Positions 46,538 through 58,556 of a DNA stretch of 64,000 bases are shown piece after piece (position 1 is the stretch's first letter; each line of letters opens with the position of its first letter). The position numbers and the translations under genes were made by a program. Below the pieces are notes generated by a model. The model saw nothing but the letters and a program-made list of their open reading frames with translations. It was not told where the DNA came from and ran no database searches. The stretch lies in the NCBI GenBank assembly GCA_007922195.1, contig ML681971.1:1111934-1175933 (forward strand), given 5' to 3'. The stretch is from Podocnemis expansa. Its lineage: Eukaryota > Chordata > Testudines > Podocnemididae.

Positions 46538-47436
46538 CCAGGGCCACTCTCACAGCCAGCCCAGAAAGTCAGGTGCTTTTAGGTGCCCCAGAAAACCCAC
46601 CTCATGAAATAGTGAATTAGGTCTATCTGGCACCCTTGGATAATGGCTGATCCCTGCCCCCTTTCCATGAACCCTGGAGGAGGCACACTGTTGCCTGTTC
46701 TGGGCCTGCTAGAAGCCGAAGGGCAGGGAGCTAGAGAGATTGAATATCTGGCAGGGAATAGGAGTCAAGGTTCATCGCTCCATCAACAGCAAAGCTGAAC
46801 AAATGAATTGGACTCATCCTCTGAGGACAACAGAAAGGCGCATTGAGCGCATGACTGGGGGGCTTGTTTTGTTAAGTCCCCGTAGGCCTGGCAGGTTTGA
46901 TGTCATTGGGTCTAGGGTTACAGTGAGCTGACTCCTGCCAGGGCTGGCTGATGGGTCCCAGCACCTTTTGAATTCTTCATGGCACAGCTGATTGATCCAC
47001 CTTTCCAGAGACACTAAAGATTAAGAGGATGACAAACAGGCATCTGCTTACACAGCGTTAAGAACTAATCTTCCCAGCTCTGCTTTAGGAGCCTTGAAGA
47101 GAACCTGAGGGACATATACACACACACACACACACACCACCAGCCCACAGAGCCAGAGGGACTGCAAGAGACTGGGCTCCCCAGCCAAGCAGCCCACAGA
47201 CCGACAGCCAAGAGCTTCCTTCCTGTAAGCTCTGTGCCCCTGGAGCAGCACTGGTTTGGAGTAGGGGGAACCAGGACCATCGCTTGTTCTGGATACCTTA
47301 TGCTAACAGCTGGAGGAGCTGCCAACCCCATTAGCCCTTGCTCCGTGGGAACTGCTGGTAGACTGAGGGGCCCTTCACAGCCTGAAGGATAAAGCAGAGG
47401 GAGGGGGCACCTGCACCCCAGTCACGACCCCGCAGC
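46538..47436. other. Upstream region and 5' UTR side of NR2E3
   Basis: Contains an (AC)n microsatellite at about 47119-47138 and the candidate TAATC sites. The transcription start cannot be placed from sequence alone. Confidence 0.5.
47019..47070 (+). promoter_or_regulatory. Pair of CRX-like TAATC sites upstream of NR2E3
   Basis: GATTA at 47019 and TAATC at 47066 lie about 370-420 bp upstream of the start codon and are oppositely oriented. CRX-family homeodomains bind TAATCC-like cores and regulate NR2E3 in mammals. Such short motifs occur often by chance, so this is only a candidate. No TATA box was seen near exon 1. Confidence 0.2.
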
Positions 47437-47494
47437 ATGTCCACGTCCCCTGCTGAATCCATCGTGAGTGCTGGGCTTGAGGACAGCCAGTCAG
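47437..47494 (+). CDS. NR2E3: NR2E3 exon 1 (start codon, N-terminus)
   Basis: ATG followed by 19 codons plus one base, then the donor gtaagg. It encodes a short N-terminal region beginning MSTSPAES and rich in Ser. The single trailing G joins GG at the start of exon 2 to form a Gly codon, so phase and donor both support it. The N-terminus before the first zinc cysteine is 34 residues, somewhat shorter than in human. Homology in this exon is weak, so the call rests on phase, splice signal and position. Confidence 0.8.
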
Positions 47495-50400
47495 GTAAGG
47501 GGCAATCCCAAGCCATGTGCCACACTTCCTCTGTGGCCAGCACTGCCCTGTGAGGCAGTGGTGACCATGAGGGTGGGCATGGAGTGGCATCTGGGTCATT
47601 CACAGATGCCCAGACACTGTGGTGATGTGGGGACTGGCACTAGATGGACAGCTGCAGAGAACCAGCTGTAGTGCATCCATGCTTGTCAGCCAACTGGCGA
47701 GCCGGAGTAATCTGTGCTCTTTACCACTGGAGGAGGTGAATTAGTGGCAGGAGGAAGACTCTATCTCTTCTGCAAACAGAGTGACTGGGGCCTCACTGCA
47801 TAAGGGGGCTCCAGAGTTACAGTGGTCCTTTGGCTGCCGCAGGGGATGCAGATCAGGGGTGATTTTCCAGAACCAGGAGCCTATCTCCAAGTGCTCAGAA
47901 ATCCTCCCCAAGCTCATGAGATTGCCTTAAAAAGTAACAAATGTTGGGTTCTTTTTCCTGGTGCTTTTGGATTTGGAGACTGTTGAGGCTGTGATTTTTT
48001 ACCTTTTTCTAGAGAAGTACCATTAAAAATATTGCAAGCTGAGAGTTGCTCAGAATCCCCTGACTCCAGGAGCTGGTGCTTTGGGAAAACATACAGATCA
48101 AGGATAAACTCATCAGCTCTAGCTGTACTATCAGAAGCTGACTCTATGCTCTCCTTCCTCCCTTCCCCCCTTCCATGAGGGAAGAACACCTGCCTCTGGG
48201 CACAGGGCCAGGCAAAGTGTCAGATTCCTGGAGCCCTCAGTAGCACTTTGTTAGCAGTTGTGTTCACCCCTTGCCCACAGGCATACTGAAAAGCTGAACA
48301 CTCAGGAGCATTTCAGAGTGCTCAGCACAGCTCTCTAAGGAAGCTGGGATCCAGCCCATGGTCTGAAGGCACTTTGCAAAGCCCATTTGGGACCACCAGT
48401 TCTAAGTGGGAGAACTGAGGCACAAAGCAGGGGAAGGAGCTGGCAGCCATACAGCAAGTCAAGGGCAGAAGTGGCAGCAGCAGCTGGTAATTCCATCTCC
48501 TGTGTCTTTGAGCTGAGCCCCTGCAGGTGTTTTGGTAGCAGATGCTAGAGGATTTGGCCAGTGGCCCCCCTGCAGAGAGACCAAGCTGGCAGAAGGAGGG
48601 GCCAGGGCTCCCACAGAGCAATCCCTGCATTGAGAGACAGGATGTGGTGGTATTTCCTTGTGTTCCCAAGCAAAGGGCACACCTGGGCCCTAGAACTGAC
48701 GCACATGCCCCACTTCCTGTGGGAGCTGCCATCGCACCCCTGGCCTAAAAACATCCCAGGTCTTGGCACATAGTAAAGGGAAAGGTCAAGAATCCCCCCC
48801 CCCCGGGTCCTCTCCCTTCCCCAGAGCCTGGCATCTTCCCATCCCCAGGGCTGCTCCTGTACCACCAGAGCATGGGGGGGGGGGGTGGCACGGCAAGACA
48901 GTGCTCCCGGCAGGGTGCTGCCAGTGTCTCCCTCCTACAGGGCTCTTGCTGAAATCTCCCCACTGGCCCAACAGGGAGCAGGCATTGGGCAGAACTGACC
49001 TCTGCTGGGTGCCAAGAGGGGCTGATCACAGCCCCTGCTACCCTTGGGAGTGGAAGCAGAAGACCCCTTTGGGCTCCATGCCCCAAAGCACTGCTCCCCC
49101 TTTCTGTGATCACTGCTCCACACATAAAGCTCTGTGGCCTGTCCCCGCTGCTTCTTGTCACTGAGCTCCTCCATGCCCAAGGCCACCTCCCCCCAGCTCA
49201 CAATGGGGGACAGGGTAGGGCACAGTGCTGGGGGGGAAGCGAACTCCTGTGGTTAAAGCAGTGTGGCCTGGGGGCTGCCTCAGTTCTGGGAATTTCAGCC
49301 TTCAAAGTGCATTGTGTTCAGGAGCTGGGGGGCTTGCAAAAGTTTGAGAGAGGAAAGCTGCCATAGCCCAGCCACTCATGCACTAATGTGACCTCCTCAG
49401 TTCCTGCCTCTACACAGGAAGCTCAGAGACAATTAAATGGTCAGGAAAGTTCTACCAGCAGAGAGCCTGGAGCCATTCTATTCCCTGTACCCCAAACCTT
49501 ACATCATCCCTGAGTTAACTCCTTTGTCCTGCACTGACCTTTTCAAGGCAGGGCCTGTCCTCTTGTTCTGTCTGTGCAGAACCAAGCATGGTGAGATCCT
49601 GCTCCACGCTTGGGCTCCAGGAGCTACTGCAAACAAACAGTAAATACATCATATTAGAGACTGCCACATGGGCATCCCACCAGGTGCCCCTTCCCCAAGA
49701 CTGTGATCCTTTGCCGAGCCTTCTTAAGTCCCCACGACATTTAGTGGCAGCCAGTTCCACTGGTTCATTGCATGTTGAGGAAAGGAGTCCCTTTTCATGG
49801 TTAGATTTGCCACCTTTGTCCAGAACTGGGAATATTCCCTTGTTCTTGTGTTATATGGCAAGGGGACAGCTGGGTCCCATCCTAATCACTATTTTCTACC
49901 CCTCTGTAAAACAGTACCAGTTCTTCTTCAAGAATCTGATCATTCTAAAAGCCTCCTTCTCTTCTGTGCCATCACCCTGACTTGGGGGTATCAGCCCAGA
50001 GCTGTGGGTCAGGGCAGTGGTGGGTTGCACCATGGCTTTATGGACCATGCACACAGAGTTACAGTGTTCCACCTATCCCCTCAGCCAACCAAGCCCTGGG
50101 ATCTTGAGAGGTGGAGACATTTCCAGGCCACGGTGCCCAGCTGCCAATTTCCTGCTCTTTCCCTGCAGGGCTCAGCCCAGCCCCTGGCAAAGCCCTGAGT
50201 CCAGTGCTCACATGCCGGGTGTGTGGTGACACTAGCAGCGGGAAGCACTACGGCATCTATGCCTGCAACGGTTGCAGTGGCTTCTTCAAGAGGAGTGTGA
50301 GGAGGAAGCTCATTTATCGGTGAGAGGGGAGCCCAAAATGGGCACAGGACCAGGCTATACTGGCGCTGTCTCCCTGCCATCTCCCCCTCCGGTAGACGCG

Positions 50401-53400
50401 GCTCGGACAGGTTGGGGGAGAAAGGATAGGTCTGTGTTGGGCAGCAGGATACAGATCATCTCTTCCCTCCCGCATGGTACAGTGCACATGCTCTAGGCAC
50501 TATGCCAGCCTGGCACCTCTTTGCAAGGACTCGGATGAGAAACCATGAGTTCCAGCCAGCGGCTAGGTTTGCCGCAGGGTCTATTAGCTTCTCAGCTGAC
50601 TCTTACTGTACCCCACTGCTTGGTCACCTCCTAATCCTGCAAGGGATCATGGAGCATGGCTCTGGAACCCACCCCACCCCTGCTAAGCCCTCCCCCCTTC
50701 CTAGCAAGGCCTGTGGGGCAGGCACTGTGGATTTGCTGGGTTGTTGGAGGAGGCACTGCAGGGACTGTTGGGCTGGAGAGTGGGTGTGAGCCAGGCTGAG
50801 CATTGTAGGGCTGCTGGGCTGCAAGCCAGGCACTGTGGGGCTCCTGGCAAATCATGCTGCTATCTCAAGCCATGACTCCAGGGTGCTAGCACCTTGCCCT
50901 GGCTGGTCAGTTAGTTATGGGGCAGATGCTGCATCCTAAGCTGGTGGAAAACACCACCTCCCCCACCTGTCCCACAAGGAGGGTTGAGATAATGGGCCTG
51001 CGCTTGTCTGCCCCTCAGGTGCCAGGCTGGTACGGGGACGTGCCCTGTGGACAAAGCTCACAGGAACCAGTGCCAGGCCTGTAGACTGAAGAAGTGCCTG
51101 CAAGCTGGCATGAACAAGGACGGTGAGCACAGGAGGATGGCCGTGGGTGTGGTGGGAACCCACACCTACAGCCCTAAGAATGGGGATCTTTGGGCAAGGC
51201 CCTGGTTGGTACCAGGTGGAGAGGCTGGTGGGCCAGACCATACAGCTGGGTGATGGGGTGGTCCTGGCCATGTCACGGGAAGGACAGTACCAGGGCTGCC
51301 AGGCTCAGAGTGAATGGCTGAAGTGGTGTTTGTCTCCCTCAACTGAAAGAAAGGGCCACAGAGTGTCAGGGCCCATCTTGCCACATGCCCATGCTGCAAG
51401 GAGACTTGGGGCTGGCAACAGTGGGAGCAGTCCAGGGGTGTTTGCTGGGGAGCCAGCATGTGGCCACTAGCCCTTAACCCCCCTCCTGCTCTCCACCCCC
51501 AGCTGTGCAGAATGAGCGCCAGCCCCGCAGCACTGCCCAGGTCAGACTCGACAGCATCCAACTGGACACAGATCTGAAGCCCACGCACCTGGCCACCACA
51601 CGGGAGGCCCCTCCCACATCCTGCTCTGCCCTGCCCAGTCTCCGGGCGCCCGTCTCCTCTGTGCCAGGGCCCCGGACCCCCACACCCCCGAACAATCATC
51701 GCTTCATGGCCAGCCTGATGACAGCCGAGACCTGTGCCAAGCTTGAGCCTGAGGACGGTGGGTTTCTGAGGGAAAGAGGGGGCTGGAGGGCAGAGGGGAG
51801 CCTGGGGAGAGGCGGAGGGGCCTCCATGCTACCCAGCTGCCCCTGGAGCCATTGTAGCCCTGTAAAGCAGCCAGAGTTCAAAAGGCTGTTTGTGGAGGCA
51901 ACTGTTCCTGGGGTGCTGTCAGATGGCAGCTTCCCTGAGAGAGATTGGTCTGGGCCAGCTCGGACCTACCCACACAAAGCTCTCATGCAGAGTAGGGCAG
52001 CCCCCATGCAAACCCAAACTGCCCTGGCCTCAGTGCAGCTACCCAAGGAGTAGGCACCAGCTGCTAACTCCCTGCATGAACAAACCCTAAGAGGAGCTTC
52101 CCTCTGCCTCCCAAGATCCTGTGAGCCTCACAAAGGGCGGAGTGTGTCAGTGCTTAACTCCCAACCACTCCTCCACCGCCATCACCCAGCGCTTCCCTTC
52201 CTCGTTCCTGCCACGCTTCACTGGAACCAAAGAGGTGGTGGGGCTCATGCCATTTTTTCCCTTTAATAATAACTGACCTAGAGGGGTTGGGTCTAGGAAC
52301 GGCCAGGCACAGAGAGGCTGCAGCATTGAGCGGCCAGGTTGAGAAGAGCTGGAGCAGAGTCCTGGCACAAACAACGCACTGCCTTCCTGCCTTGCCCTCT
52401 TTCTTTCTCCCTGCATGGCTCGGATAAGGAGAGGAGATGTTTCACTTGACTCCCAGTCCCACTGTTGCAGGCCAGGGACCAGTGCTGCACAGCTAATGGG
52501 CAAACAGAAATCAAGGAAACCTGGCTAATGTGGGAGGAATTCTGGGGGGAAGTGGGTTTGTTCCTCCCCCTTCAAATTCAGGCTGCCCAGGAGCAGCAGA
52601 CAGACCAGCCCTGGCTTAGCCCCTAAAGTACCTGAGATGGTTTCTGTGACCTCCGCTGCTGCCAGTGATCTAGCTGTTCCTCTTCCTACAGCTGATGAGA
52701 ACATCGATGTGACAGGTAATGAGCCCGAGCGGACTTCGACTGAGTGCCAGATGTCCGCCTATCCATCCGCCAGCCCTGAGAGCATCTATGAAACCTCTGC
52801 GCGTCTCCTCTTCATGGCTGTGAAATGGGCAAAAAACCTGCCCGTCTTCTCCAACTTGCCCTTCAGGGACCAGGTGAGTCGGGCTCCTGGCTGAACTAAT
52901 GGGGCTGCTTTTTACTGGCCTCTGGGCTGGGCTGCTGCACATTCCAAAGGTGACCCCAGAACCAGGCAGCAGGGCTTTGACCAGGAAGCAGGCCTCCTGG
53001 GTGCTCACCAGTCACTGAGTGCCTTACAGACAGGGTTGCACTCTCCTCCCACCCTGCAGGGCTTCAGGGCTAATCCCCCTCCGCTCCCTATCCTAGGGTC
53101 ACGGGCCCAGAGAGGTCACACAAGGAGAGCTGGGAACCAACCTGAGGGAAAAGGAAAAGATGTTACATAACCCAGTAGGGTTGGCTTAGCTGGTACACAA
53201 AGACCTCAGCCTGTTTAGCACCATGCCGAACACCATTAAATCCCCTTTGTAACTTTTTATTAAAGACACAAAAAAACAGTAAAGCCTTCAAAATATAGAG
53301 TGCGAAGTGAGGCCTTCATTCAAATATCCCTTGGTCCCACTCTCTTATTCCCCTTAGTTGTGGAGAATTTTAAAAGGAACCCTTCTCCCCCAACCTCTTT

Positions 53401-56400
53401 GTTTGAGTCTCTTAGATAGTTTCAAAGCAGGTACCAACTGACCTATTTAGGGGAGTGAAGTTAGGTGACCTGGGCTGCAGCTGCTGGTGATAAAAGTCTG
53501 ATCCCACTTCATAAGAGAACCCAGCTCTCCTGCCTCTGCCAGCAATGGCTGGATTGATTGTGTGCCTCTGCAGCAAGGTGGGCTTCCTGCTGCCCCTGGT
53601 GACTTTCATTTTGTGGCCAGTCTAGTGTGCACACAGTTGGGAACAGCAGGTGCTCCAGTGGTTTGCATGTCAAGGGACCAGCCTTAGCAAGTGCTGCTGG
53701 AAACACTGAATGTCTGAAGTGCAATGCGTTACAAGTGACAAGTCCCAAAGCCTCTGTGTGCCTCAGTTTTTCCATCTACATGGGGGGAACAAGCATGCAG
53801 AGTGTTGTCTGTGAAATGCTTTCCACTAGCAACACAGCAAATCCATCCCCATCACCAGCACTAGAAACTCGTGTGTGCAAGGAGAATCCTTTTCTCTTCA
53901 GCAGATCACTACAGATGTGAGCCATGAATTTTGGCTCCATTTGAAATGTGCCCTTGGCTAGTTGTGAGTCAGGTGGCTCAGACCTAACCAGCTATGGTGC
54001 CTGGGCAGCTGCAGACCACAAGGGCCCAAGTGGATGGAAAGCTGCTGCTAAGAGTGACTATAAGGTCCTGTGGCACAGGCACCCATGACCCTGCCCCTCA
54101 GAGGGCACCAGAAAGGGTGCAGCCACCCTGCCCTGAAACTGCCATACCTCACTTCAACCAGGGGTGTCTCTCCTCTACGCTGAGTGGGGACGGCTTGAGC
54201 CTTAGAGGCAGAGGTACTGCAGGCATGCTGTCCCGTATGGCTGCGTAATGACTCCTGTACTTGCTGGGGGACAATTCTCCTGCCCTCACTCCTGTGGGCA
54301 AACGCTCTCATCTGAATCACAGGGCCACAAACTGTGGCTTGTGACTAGGCAAATGACTAGTGGCCCTGCCTGTGCTTGTCTGCCTCATCTCAGCAAGGCC
54401 ACAGCTGCAGCGATGCACTACCCCAGCTGAGCCCAGACTTAGCCAATGGGATCCCTGCCACCTAGGCTGTCCTGGCCTTGTGTGGCTTTGGAACAGCCCA
54501 GCAAGCCAGCCATGAGGTGCTGCCCCTCATCTGGGGCCATGGTACAGGTGACCTGGCGGAGCGATGCCATGACAGCACAGTGTAAGGGGTGGTCATGGCC
54601 ATTGGGCCAGTGCCAGTCAGAACTAATGGCAGGTACATGGGGCATGGCAGCTCCTGTGCAATTTGCTTTCTGAACCTGTGAAAAATGACATAATAGGGGT
54701 CAAACTTCTGTATTACAAGAGCAGCTACAGGCCCAGTCTGGCCTCAAGGCCCCAAAGTGCTAGGTGCTGTGCTTATATGTATCCTCACATTTGTACACCC
54801 ACTCAAAAAAGACAGCCCTTCATCCCACAGCTCACATGTTCCTTCCTCTCCCTCGCTGGCAGGTGATTTTGCTCGAGGAAGCCTGGAGTGAGCTGTTCCT
54901 GCTCTGTGCCATCCAATGGTCCATGCCTTTGGAAAGCTGCCCACTGCTCTCTGTGCCTGAGCTCTTCCCCAGCGTCCACGGGAAGCTGGTGTCTGCCAGC
55001 ATGGACATACGTGGCCTGCAGGAAACCATCACCCGGTTCAAGTCTCTGAGCATAGACCCCACAGAGTTTGCATGCTTAAAGGCCATCGTGCTCTTCAAAC
55101 CAGGTGAGCCCTGCTGGTGCAGCAGGACCATGGCTGGGGCTGGCCACAAAGCAGGTGGGCCTCATTCTCACATTTCCCAGTGGCTCTCAGTCCCAACTCC
55201 AGCCCCTGCCCTCTCAGGATATCATATCCTCCCCCTGCAGCTCTGCTAACACCCCTCAACCCTACCCCACAGCACCTTTGCCCTGCTCTCGTAGCCATGG
55301 GCTACCCTACATGCAGTGCTTGCCCAGCTCCTTGTTCTTTGTGGGGTTTCTTCCAGCAATAGGAGACACAAAGTAATTTAGAAGGTAGCAAAGCATGATT
55401 AGATGCTGGCCAGGGACCATGTGGGCAGGGGAAGGTGCCACAAGGGGGCTCAAATGCTCTCTCAGAGGGAACCAGCAGGTGTTGAGTTGATTGGGCCCCC
55501 TGAGGGCAGGGCTCCTTCCTGGCCAGCCCAGAGCCAAAAGGCCATCCAAGCCATGGGTACTCTGGAGAAGCAGCCAGAGTCCAGTTTCCTGCCTCTCCGT
55601 CCCTCTCAGGAGAACAGACAATCCCAGGTCTGTTCTTGCTTTTACTGGGGAATGACTTGTACCTTGGTCCTCTGGATCTGGCTACACCCTGGTAGCCGGC
55701 TCCCAGCCTTCCCTTCACAACACCAATGGCTTTTTTTGGGAAACTGAAGGGATACTCCTAGCCATTCCCCTTCCTCCTGCTGTCCCTGAAAAACTGATCA
55801 GTCCTGTACTGAATCTTATCTCCATGGGCATCACCAGCCCACACAATTACCTCCTTCTGAGTACCAGAGCCAAGATATTGGAGGTGACATGGGAGTTCAG
55901 CCACCTCACTCAGGCCAGCCCAGCTTCTGCACAGGGTTTCTGGAGATGACCTGATCTCTTACTGTATTAACAACATTCCCTGTGCTAAGGTCATCAGCAA
56001 TCATCCAAGCACAGTGTTTATAAAGGTTCTTCCCTAGAGGAAGCATCCCTTTAAAGTGATTAAAAACAAATCAACCATCATTACTCAGCCTCCCTAGCTA
56101 GACTGGGCCTGCGGCTCAGCTACCACTCTCACCCCATACAGGGAGCTGTGTGTGTTTTGGCAGCAGCCAAGGGCCAGAGGATAAGGGAGGTTCTAGAGCA
56201 AAAGAACAAGAGGCTGGGGCATAGGATCACATGACTGTGAACCATCTTAAACAATAGCAGAGGTACCATCCCCACCACCAGGCCTCTCCATAGAACTTTC
56301 ACTGGAATCTAGTGTCACACACAGAGCTGGGGTTGTCCTTTCAGGAGGGTGCTGAGCTGGACTGGTTGGCTGTGTTCACACAGCCCTCTTATTTCAAAAC

Positions 56401-58556
56401 AACAGAGGTTGTTTCGAAATAAGATTCAGGCTGTTCACATGATGCACAGTTGTTTCGAAACAAGTTAAACCCCACGCGGGGACGAAACAATGCCATGCGA
56501 ACATGTTGTTTCGAAACAACAGTGACTTGTTTCAAAATAACTGTTGCCTGAACCTGCTATTTCACTTTGAGCTTTTTTCCTTAATTCAAATTAACAAACT
56601 GTTAATTCGAATTAAGTTATTTCGAAATAAGGCATTATTTCGATACAAGTTGTTTCGAAACAATCGTATCGAAATAACCCCGTGTGTGGACACAGCCGTT
56701 CAGTCTGAGGTTCCATCAGAGGGGCACTCCCTCACCAGCTCCATGTTTGCAGAGGGGCCTGCAGGCACAGGCTTTGCTCCTAGCCTGGGCACATGCTGCT
56801 GGTGGGACCCTCTGGGCTGAGACCCTCCCAGCAGTGGAAGGAACTGCCCCCAGCATAGGTGCCACAGGACAGCCCTGATTTTGTTACAGAGACACGAGGC
56901 CTGAAGGATCCAGAGCAGGTGGAGAACTTGCAAGATCAGTCACAAGTGATGCTGGACCAACACAACCGGACACACTACCCCAGCCAGCCTGTCAGGTAAC
57001 AGGGCTCATGCCACAGACATGCCATTTATTACAAGATGCCCTTCACTGCCAGCTTCCTGCTCGTGCCCATCTAGCTCTGTTTCCCTCTTCCCTCCCTTTT
57101 GAGCTGTCTCACCACTGCCCACCCCTGCACAGCTTTCCTTCATGACCATTAGCGATTACCCTCTTCTTCCTATCATGTAAGCTGTGCTGCCAGTTTGGAC
57201 TGCTAGGACTTTGGTCTGAGGGGTGGTGAGAGCCAAGGAAGGGCCGGAGAAGAGCCATGGTGCCCTGAGGTCCTTTAGAGTATTTCCAGTGCAAGCGGAA
57301 CCCTAAAGTAAGAGTAGATTCACTGCTGGGGGAGTGTCTCCTTCCAGAGATGGTGCCAGGGGACCCAGCTTTGTGATGATTCCCCATCACGGGACCTTGA
57401 TTGTGCTCCTGCTTCCATCTTACCCCCTACAGTTTGCATACTTCCTTTGAGCTCTTCTCCACCATGCAATGTCCATTCCTCCTTCCTGTGCAACATGCAC
57501 CTCCTCCCTCCTCAAAGGGGGATGTTCCTTCTTCACAACAGTCCCCCATCTCCAGCTGGGTGCCACCTGCATGCATGGCCCATGGTTATTCACAACAAAG
57601 TCCCAACACATACAGAACAGAACTAAATGGGTGCAGACTACCCTGATCCAGGTGGCCTCTTCTGCCTGTCCCTTCTGGCCCTCACCCACTGTGGAATCTC
57701 TCTGAGTTTGACTGTGAGGATAGCAAAGCAGAGACTTGCTCTTTTCCATGTCTTTAGCACCATGAAATGCACACACAGCTCCTCTCATAAACTGCTTCCC
57801 TAACCCAGGCTTATCTCTATGGAGTCCCATTCCTCCTGCCCATCCAAGGCAGGCAGCCTCAACATTGACAGTGTCCCTGAGCCACTTTGTTGAGAACAAG
57901 TAAATGTGCCAGCCCTGCACCAGTGGTTCCTCTAAGCATGGTTGGGAAGATCTGGTTGGAGCCTAGTCAATTCACATTGATGGATCATGTACTTGTGAAG
58001 AGCACAAAACACTGCAGCATTAGGGCCCTACTTTCCAGCATGATCTTTAGCATTATCCTCAACAGCAGAAGAGAAGATAGGCTGGCAAATTGCTCTGTGT
58101 TTTCATGGGCACTTGGCCACACATGCTTTGATGGCCCAAGTGCATCACAGGAAAGGTAATTTGCTGGGAACAAATTCAAGGGAATGGCTTCATGTCAGAA
58201 ATTTGCAACATTGTTTCTCTCTATAAGCTTTGTTTGGGCAGCATCCCTCACCAGGGAATTCCACACTCATTGTAGCATCATTGGCCATCTGACTCCCTCT
58301 GCCTGAGCTTACATGAAACAGCAGTGTAAAGTCAAAGCCCTCCCTGAGACGCTCCCTCTGGGGAGAGTGCTGGGTGAGTAACAACTAATTAAACCACCCT
58401 GACTCTTCTCTGTTCTCCTTCAGGTTTGGGAAACTACTCCTGCTCCTTCCCTCCTTGAGGTTTATTTCCTCAGATCGGATTGAGCTCCTCTTCTTCCGCC
58501 GAACTATTGGGAACACTCCCATGGAGAAGCTTCTCTGTGACATGTTCAAAAACTGA
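47437..58556 (+). CDS. NR2E3: NR2E3, photoreceptor-specific nuclear receptor (8 coding exons)
   Basis: Orphan nuclear receptor that, in vertebrate photoreceptors, acts in the nucleus with CRX and NRL to activate rod genes and repress cone genes (known for the family). Coding exons seen: 47437-47494, 50169-50319, 51019-51122, 51503-51757, 52692-52873, 54863-55103, 56890-56995, 58424-58556. They total 1230 nt, giving 409 residues plus stop; human is 410. All introns are GT-AG and phases match. The DNA-binding domain (about residues 35-101) has zinc ligands C35, C38, C52, C55 and C71, C78, C88, C91, and the NR2E3-type P-box CNGCSG. The ligand-binding domain begins near residue 190 and ends with a helix-12 segment [11 protein letters not shown]. 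The start was chosen because the ATG has A at -3 and exon 1 ends in phase 1, as exon 2 requires. No frameshift or stop was seen, so the gene looks functional. Intron 6 holds a palindromic MITE. Confidence 0.97.
47495..50168 (+). other. NR2E3: NR2E3 intron 1
   Basis: Donor gtaagg, acceptor ctgcag; 2674 bp. Includes a MIR relic at about 48345-48455 and C/G runs near 48796-48804 and 48875-48887. Confidence 0.8.
48345..48455 (-). repeat. MIR-like relic in NR2E3 intron 1
   Basis: gtgggagaactgaggcacaa, then ggagctggcagccatacagc and aagtcaagggcagaagtgg is a MIR core in reverse. Confidence 0.5.
50169..50319 (+). CDS. NR2E3: NR2E3 exon 2 (first zinc finger)
   Basis: Acceptor ctgcag, donor gtgaga. 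Encodes the first C4 zinc finger ([14 protein letters not shown] then [10 protein letters not shown]) and the helix after it. The P-box CNGCSG is characteristic of NR2E3 and differs from the EGCKG type of most receptors. The exon ends in phase 2, splitting the Arg codon after LIY. Confidence 0.98.
51019..51122 (+). CDS. NR2E3: NR2E3 exon 3 (second zinc finger)
   Basis: Acceptor cctcag, donor gtgagc. Encodes the second C4 finger, with six residues between its first two cysteines, followed by the conserved [19 protein letters not shown] motif. Ends in phase 1. Confidence 0.98.
51503..51757 (+). CDS. NR2E3: NR2E3 exon 4 (hinge)
   Basis: Acceptor ccccag, donor gtgggt. Begins with the family signature [14 protein letters not shown], then a Thr/Pro-rich hinge of variable sequence, then the conserved FMAS and [12 protein letters not shown] stretch. 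The hinge differs most from the mammalian protein. Confidence 0.95.
52692..52873 (+). CDS. NR2E3: NR2E3 exon 5 (start of ligand-binding domain)
   Basis: Acceptor ctacag, donor gtgagt, ends in phase 0. Encodes ADENIDVT, a short variable Ser-rich stretch, then helix 1 and helix 3 of the ligand-binding domain with the conserved [20 protein letters not shown] segment. Confidence 0.97.
53715..53835 (+). repeat. MIR-like relic in NR2E3 intron 5
   Basis: Words in order: tacaagtgacaagtcccaaa, gcctctgtgtgcctcagttt, ttccatctacatgggg, then tgtctgtgaaatgcttt. Confidence 0.65.
54863..55103 (+). CDS. NR2E3: NR2E3 exon 6 (ligand-binding domain core)
   Basis: Acceptor ggcag, donor gtgagc. Encodes the nuclear-receptor signature region starting [14 protein letters not shown], then the helix 5 to helix 8 region with LQETITRF and [16 protein letters not shown]. 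Ends in phase 1. Confidence 0.97.
56368..56697 (+). mobile_element. TTCGAA-rich palindromic MITE in NR2E3 intron 6
   Basis: Starts ggctgtgttcacacagcc and ends gtgtggacacagcc, with the 3-bp duplication GTT on both sides (56365-56367 and 56698-56700). The interior is the reverse-orientation counterpart of 4648-5007. It lies 192 bp upstream of exon 7, so any transcript passes through a long hairpin just before that acceptor. Confidence 0.88.
56890..56995 (+). CDS. NR2E3: NR2E3 exon 7 (ligand-binding domain, helix 9)
   Basis: Acceptor ttacag, donor gtaaca. Encodes [19 protein letters not shown] and the following helix; ends in phase 2 within the Arg codon after PSQPV. It lies about 190 bp downstream of a MITE inserted in intron 6. 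Confidence 0.96.
58424..58556 (+). CDS. NR2E3: NR2E3 exon 8 (C-terminus, helix 12)
   Basis: Acceptor ttcag. Encodes [20 protein letters not shown], the helix 11 region, and the C-terminal AF-2-like helix ending CDMFKN, followed by TGA at 58554-58556. Very close to the mammalian C-terminus. Confidence 0.97.

Noticed and set aside
45846..46620. Frames of 181 and 168 codons
   Set aside because: They overlap each other in different frames within a GC-rich fold-back element; low-complexity Pro/Gly/Arg composition.
1..47000. Exons of THSD4, the upstream neighbour of NR2E3 in human
   Set aside because: No thrombospondin or PLAC-type Cys pattern was found in any frame. The gene's end is probably left of the window or its last exon is unrecognised.
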